Source: Amyelois transitella (lineage: Eukaryota; Arthropoda; Insecta; Lepidoptera; Pyralidae). Taken from it: DNA of 64,000 nucleotides. The notes under the pieces were generated by a model. That model was not told the DNA's origin. It ran no database searches and saw only the letters and a list, made by a program, of their open reading frames with translations. Made by a program: the position numbers and the translations under genes. The DNA is taken from contig NC_083511.1 of the NCBI RefSeq assembly GCF_032362555.1, forward strand, positions 9,238,001-9,302,000. Direction: 5' to 3'. Below are positions 59,051 to 64,000 of this stretch, piece after piece (position 1 is the stretch's first letter; each line of letters opens with the position of its first letter).

Positions 59051-60743
59051 TAGTCTTTTCCTTCATTCAAGCAGATGGCACACACTACTCTTGTCGTTAC
59101 CAGACCAACATAACATGATGACAGTGAAATAAATGTAATTATTGTAGAATCAAAACTCAGGGAAAAGTAGAAACTAAGTTTGATAAGATAAACTTTTCAA
59201 ATAGAGTCTTCGATAAGTTTTCTAACTTTGCTCAAACTACGATGTATCTAGTTCTTAGATACCTACATACATGTGTGGACGACAGAGTCTTATGTATTTT
59301 CAATACCTATTAAATGTATCGAGATTGAAAACTTGCTCACTGATAAAATAAGATCTACTCATTTTCCATAGGTACAGTCATATTCTCTTCATGCAAGCTC
59401 GTCAATTTCGGGCACTCTTGATGATGTTTTGCCAAAATGTCTCCAATTTGATCAAGGTAGGTACGTTCGGCTAGACCTTTGACATACAGAAGATGAAAAT
59501 CCAGAAATCATAATCTTGTAGCATATAATTAGTTAGAAAGCTTATTTTCACCTCATTCTGATAAAATCGTCGATAATAATTTTTCATAAAAGGTTATTTT
59601 CATTAAAATAATAAGATCGTTCTCCGTGATAACTCGTCATCAAGTTCTTCATAATTAAACAGTGGATTCTAAGACTGGGGATATAATAATTGAAATCAAT
59701 TATATACAATAAGAAACAGAGGAAGTAATATAGCGTAGTCAACAAATATGACCAACTTTCCTATAAAAGAAAAAATGCCCGGCTCTCGTAATTAATAACT
59801 TACGATAAGGATCGCTGATTCATGTTTTCTATTTCTAACGACGAAACTTACTTAGGCCATCACATCAAAGTCATGTTATCCATTGAATTGTTTCGACGTC
59901 ATCGCTAAATGAAAATGGACTTCGTAAACCTTGACCTCGTTCTGAATAACCCATATTGGGGGGACTGTCAGTGGGACGATTGGATAACAATGGTGGTTTT
60001 ATAATAGAGATATATAGGTTTGCATTGTTTGGATCGGGGTGAAGTTTATTTATTATTAGATCGCGTGTAGGACTGGAACTGGAGAAAAATATTAAAAGAG
60101 AGGAAGATGAAGAATAAAACGTTTGGGTCAAAGTAAACGTAAAAATTTACCTACTTACTAGTAAATAAAAAATTAAAGACAGAAAAAAAATTTTGGAGGA
60201 CAAACTCTCTCTAAACGACAAGACCTAAAGAAAACATAGAATCTTTCCCGGTTGCATCTTACGTTGCATCTGAATCCACTTTCCGACATTTTTATCTCTA
60301 CTTTGTCTTCGAAATCCATCCTTCGAATCCATTCGAGATTTTCGTTTGAAATGTTTTTTGTTCTTTAACTTTAACCCCTATACATATTCTCCCTTTTAAA
60401 AACAACTAAGTAACGTTTTATCATCATTAAATCAGACCCTTCATATTCGCAATTAGTTCAAGGAGAACTTGATCATATCAAATATAGGTCCACAGTTAGT
60501 ACGATTATATTGTTTTAAACTCACTGGGGACTGAAATGGCTGATTCCGTAGCGTGTTAAGTCCCGGTGCTATTGTAATTTAACGACATCAGCTTGAATGC
60601 GTTTCCAATAATATGGAAAATGGGATAAGCCGCTTGGGGTAGGGACTTTATTAGTCTATATTATTTAACGGGACTTTGTAAAGGGAAGAATTATTAAAAT
60701 TCAATAACGGAATTAGAAGTCAAATTTTAGGTTTTGTGTGATA
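59051..60743. other. Intergenic, no gene seen
   Basis: AT-rich sequence. No exon-like block or recognised repeat up to the transposon boundary. Confidence 0.4.
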
Positions 60744-61233
60744 GAGGAAAGTCACCAAATATGGAATAGTATCCTAATATGGAATACCTTCATTTCTCTA
60801 AGACTATAAGTATAGAAATGCAACACTCGACCATCTTCTGTTTCATTCGGTCTACTAACTATCGCACTCACACCATCGAGTCAGTTGCGCGAACGCTTCA
60901 CGTGTGGCAGGCGTGTTTTATTTTGTTATCGTGCAGAAAATTTTAAAGGTAAGTAATAAATGAGTATAACCAGCTGTTATGTTTGTATACAAAAGTGTTA
61001 TACTATTTAGTATATCGGTATTATGTTTATTTCACCATTTTGTGATCTTTTATCATTAAAATATTGTGACATGAAAAAATATTTGGAAGAGTTTGAACTA
61101 GTATAAAAATCCAAATATGGACAGTCGTGGGTGTCTAATTATGGAATATTCCATAATTAGGTCTTAATATTTCATAATGATAGATACTTGCTATTTTTTC
61201 TTTAAAAAAATATATGTAATGTTTGTTTTTAGA

Positions 61234-61371
61234 ATGTCCGGTTCACAATCAACCAAACGAAAAACCTGGGATGAAGAAAAAATGGCACAAGCTATAAAAT
61301 TCGTCCGGGAAAAGAAAATGGGGTATTTGAAAGCGGCACAGCATTTTCAAGTGCCTAGGAAAATGATTTAG
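61234..61371 (+). pseudogene. Pogo transposase N-terminus (psq-type HTH), truncated
   Basis: 45 residues: STKRKTWDEEKMAQAIKFV, then KMGYLKAAQHFQVPRKM, then stop. This is the start of a psq/pogo helix-turn-helix, which in full transposases binds the TIRs. The ATG lies two bases after a spliced acceptor. The reading frame ends where the deletion begins. Confidence 0.75.
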
Positions 61372-61382
61372 AAGATAAAAAT

Positions 61383-61721
61383 ATGAAGAGACAAGAAAAA
61401 GAAAATAAACTAATCAAGACAAAGAATAAGAAGAAAACTGCGAAGAGAAACAAACAAACGAAGAAAAATAAGGATGATAGTGAAGAAGAAGACTCTGAGG
61501 AACTAGACGTTATCCAGTTTAGTGAAGGTAGTGAACAAGATGAGTTGATGGACCAAGTACGCCCTGACTCTGCTGATGCAGAATGTATGTTTTGTTCAAG
61601 TCTTTTTTCCATGGATAAAAGTGGAGAAAGCTGGATTAAATGCTTGATGTGTGGGCTCTGGGCACATTATGATTGTGCTGGTCCAGAGTTTGATACTTGG
61701 ATCTGTGACTTTTGCAAGTAA
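61383..61721 (+). pseudogene. Pogo transposase C-terminus with PHD-like zinc finger
   Basis: 112 residues in a different frame from the N-terminal piece: a Lys-rich basic stretch, an acidic DDSEEEDSEELD stretch, then CMFC...WIKCLMCGLWAHYDC...WICDFC, a Cys/His pattern of the PHD-like finger seen at the end of many insect pogo-type proteins. The upstream codons are also open (NDLEDKN), consistent with a deletion joint close to 61360. The catalytic DDE domain is absent. Confidence 0.7.
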
Positions 61722-62145
61722 TTATGTAACTTCTTTCATTTATCACAATATGTTATATTCATTTGATTGATCTCAAAGATATTAATGTCCATTTTTGTTA
61801 TTGTTACGTTGATTTATGCTTATATTCCATATATGGGTACCTATTCCATATTTGGTTACTCATTTGTGATTTTGTTTTTTGTGTTAGATTTTAATTTCAT
61901 TACTAATATATTTGATTAAAGGCTGTTAATTACTACATACAAATGTATGACTGATTAGTTAAAACATTAAACTGGTTTAATTTATATGAGGTTTTTTTTT
62001 TATATCCCAAAAACAAAATGGTATTCCATATTTGGTGACTTTCCTCTATAATTTTGGCTGCAGCTGAATGTAGCGATAAAAATATAAAAAAATGAAATAT
62101 TAGTCTGCCGCGTTGGTAGTTTTTAATAAAACACATAAAAATAAT

Positions 62146-62239
62146 CACCAAATTGCTTGCCCATCGCCTAAAAGAAGAATCCCAAGGCATCCATGGAAAA
62201 GAGGAGTGATCCTATTCCAATGTGCCAGGAACCACACGA
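62146..62239 (-). repeat. Family A fragment
   Basis: 'gcttgcccatcgcctaaaag', 'aagaatcccaaggcatccat' and 'gtgccaggaaccacacg'. The middle is deleted and the tail is missing. Confidence 0.65.
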
Positions 62240-62579
62240 AACATTTTATGGTAAAAGCAAATTTTAGAATGTTAATCCACTGATTTCAAGAGTTATTAAT
62301 TTTCAAACCTCGGAATCTTCACAATTAAATCCCAAAGGGACGGGGTATGGTACCTTAAAGTTGGCACCGTTATTGAATCCACCCTTGTCATCTGTAACCC
62401 TTAATTTATCTGAAATGAAATTACATTTCAGGCTTTATTACCTACAAGTATTGAAGGGATTAACAATCACTTTTCAAGAAGTGAAATTGTTTAATGGAAA
62501 AGTTAATTTAAAATTTGTGGCATTTATTGCCCGACTTAAAAAGGCGCGTGAAGCGTTTAATTACTAACTGATGCTCTTA
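62240..62579. other. No gene seen
   Basis: AT-rich. A 68-codon plus frame at 62361-62567 has no domain or splice context. Confidence 0.4.
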
Positions 62580-62760
62580 CTGCGTGAGAATATATCGTAA
62601 GGAAACCTGGACATTCAGGCAACTGGGTGTATTACCGTAATCGATGTTGGATTTCTATATAAAGATTGCGGAAGACGACTTACCCAATCTAGGATCGTGG
62701 TAATTGTCGGACCAAGAGCTCCTCTCTAGAAAGTTGAGAATATAAAGCCAGGAGGAAAGA
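62580..62760 (+). repeat. Family C SINE-like repeat
   Basis: 'atcgtaaggaaacctggaca', 'ttcaggcaactgggtgtatt' and 'aatctaggatcgtggtaatt', as in 1-205. Confidence 0.65.
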
Positions 62761-63287
62761 AGGAAAATATTATAGACAGACAAATTAAAAAAAAATCTCT
62801 GTAACGCACAACATAAGAGTACCTATTTTACGAAGGAATATTACTTAAAATATTGTCCAATGTTATTTTCGTATGTAACCTCACCTGTCAAGTTAAGGCG
62901 GCCTAATTGTTGCTCATTAAGGGACTAATTATCGGGAGCTTTTAGCGAAGCCTCGTGAAAATACGCCTTTGTATTCCATATTAACCAGATGAAGGCAGAG
63001 GTGAAGTAATTAAAAATTTCCAGACTTTTGTTTGCCTTCACCCTTTTAATTAATGTGAATGAATAAAAAATGGAACGACGTGACGGTTTGCGCACGCATT
63101 TAATAAATGTTTTAATTAATTTTAATTAACTTCGGTTATCTATTCCTTTGGGGTATGTCACGTGTGTTATGAATTATGATAAATATATGTTACTTTTTTG
63201 GTTTAGGAATTATAATGAATCAAAAGTTGTTAATCAAAGAGGAAACGTGTCATTAGGACATATTATATTTTATAGTAGTTTTAGAGA
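62761..63287. other. Repeat-free block, possible regulatory DNA
   Basis: 62870-63130 lacks repeats and frames but has a cluster of 'taattaa'/'ttaatta' homeodomain-type cores and 'cacctgtca'. Regulatory function is a guess. Confidence 0.25.
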
Positions 63288-63420
63288 GAAAGCGTCAGTG
63301 GTCGAATCGGTGCCTGGTTAAAATGCGTGTGGCGCAAAAAAAAAGGCACAGGTTCGAATCGCACCTGGCTATGTACCAATGAAAGTTATGTACATTAGTT
63401 TGAATAATATACACAATTTA
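63288..63420 (+). repeat. Family C SINE head
   Basis: 'gcgtcagtggtcgaatcggt' and 'ggcacaggttcgaatcgcac' (B box), then 'gaaagttatgtacattagtt'. Same order as 19112-19220. Confidence 0.7.
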
Positions 63421-63585
63421 GCTACTTAGCTAGGCCTTCGAGCCTTATGACTATTAGCTATGTCTACCCCGTAAGAGATAAGACGTGATATTTTTATGCT
63501 TGTAGGTATTATATTCAGTCATATCATAAAATTAAAACTGACCGATGTCTGTACTTGAAAGACATAAGATACTTTAGAGTAGGTT

Positions 63586-63909
63586 ATGGCCGATTCACAC
63601 ATTATCGGTAAAGTGCGGAGCGCAGAGGACGAAGAAGGGTGTCTGTGTGTACCGCCACCTCACAGTGGTAATTCTTTTAATACCTATATAACATACTGCC
63701 ACGCGTTCACAGACTTAAAAGGCGAAAACCACAAAATCTACTCTGTCCTGTAGAGGAAGACGGTATGTCACTGGACATGTGCCTCATAGGAAATCGGCAT
63801 TAGACATTGCCAAATGTCCATACTGACAAATTGCAATAGAAATGGAGAAAAAAATAATGCATTTCAGGCATGTCAGCGACGTCACAGTTCTCAGAGTGTG
63901 AATGAGCCT
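63586..63909. mobile_element. Possible MITE with imperfect ends
   Basis: 'ggccgattcacac' at the left and, inverted, 'ggctcattcacac' at the right, enclosing 324 bases with no coding. End identity is 11 of 13. No target duplication was established. Confidence 0.35.
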
Positions 63910-64000
63910 TCAATGAAGTGTCAAAACAAAACTTAACATGCTCTGTGGAAAGGAATCAAAAGATCTTCGTGTTTTTGAGTCTTTACTAATGTCGTATTTA

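Larger units (their letters stand above)
60744..62046 (+). mobile_element. Pogo/Tigger-type DNA transposon, internally deleted
   Basis: 1303 bases with TIRs of about 24 bases ('gaggaaagtcaccaaatatg' at 60744 and its inverse ending at 62046), flanked on both sides by TA, the pogo/mariner target duplication. Subterminal copies of 'atatggaata' (60758, 60777, 61137, 61815, 61842 regions, both orientations) may be transposase binding sites. Inside are a 5' UTR exon with donor 'aaag|gtaagt' (about 60950), an acceptor 'ttttag' at 61232, a DNA-binding N-terminus and a zinc-finger C-terminus, but no DDE core. Confidence 0.85.

Noticed and set aside
1..64000. CRISPR array, operon, or prokaryotic mobile element
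   Set aside because: Introns, SINEs, LINEs and metazoan nuclear genes show an animal genome; no regular spacer-repeat arrays were seen.

Overview
The window is an AT-rich, intron-rich animal nuclear sequence, almost certainly from a moth or butterfly (Lepidoptera). The evidence is the interspersed repeats typical of that order: about 20 copies of a roughly 255-bp SINE-like family with a (TATG)n tail, tRNA-headed SINEs, tails of RTE-type LINEs with oligo-'GTTTGTTTG' stretches, and CR1/Jockey-type LINE fragments. Genes are recognised by protein homology, GT-AG splice sites and reading-phase continuity.

Layout. 0-22 kb is repeat-dominated. It holds a nested 1.9-kb foldback element (9.1-11.0 kb), several SINEs, and signs of one unidentified gene transcribed leftwards: a possible non-coding first exon at 22.25-22.5 kb and a 101-nt GC-rich exon at 8.35-8.45 kb. 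22.8-24.2 kb is a 5'-truncated LINE carrying reverse transcriptase. 24.2-33.1 kb is the minus-strand homologue of the vertebrate KIAA0232 protein: a likely long 3' UTR, one large coding exon, an upstream exon and a CCAAT/YY1-type promoter. 33.9-42.1 kb is LETM1 (minus strand, seven coding exons all in phase, 762 residues), the mitochondrial inner-membrane cation/proton exchanger. Head to head with it, about 1 kb away, is REXO2 (plus strand, three exons, 219 residues), the mitochondrial oligoribonuclease. A shared bidirectional promoter would serve two mitochondrial genes. 45-55 kb is intergenic and full of repeats. 56.0-56.7 kb is a single-exon KCTD8/12/16-type gene (minus strand), in vertebrates an auxiliary subunit family of GABA-B receptors. 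60.7-62.0 kb is a pogo/Tigger-type DNA transposon with intact inverted ends and TA target duplications. It has lost the DDE catalytic core but still encodes a psq-type DNA-binding domain and a PHD-like zinc finger.

There are no prokaryotic features (operons, ribosome binding sites, CRISPR) and no convincing functional tRNA or rRNA gene. The most unusual items are the foldback element nested in an RTE-like repeat, the core-deleted pogo element, the long perfect hairpin at 14.0 kb, the abrupt GC shift inside the KIAA0232-like exon, and the unidentified leftward gene.
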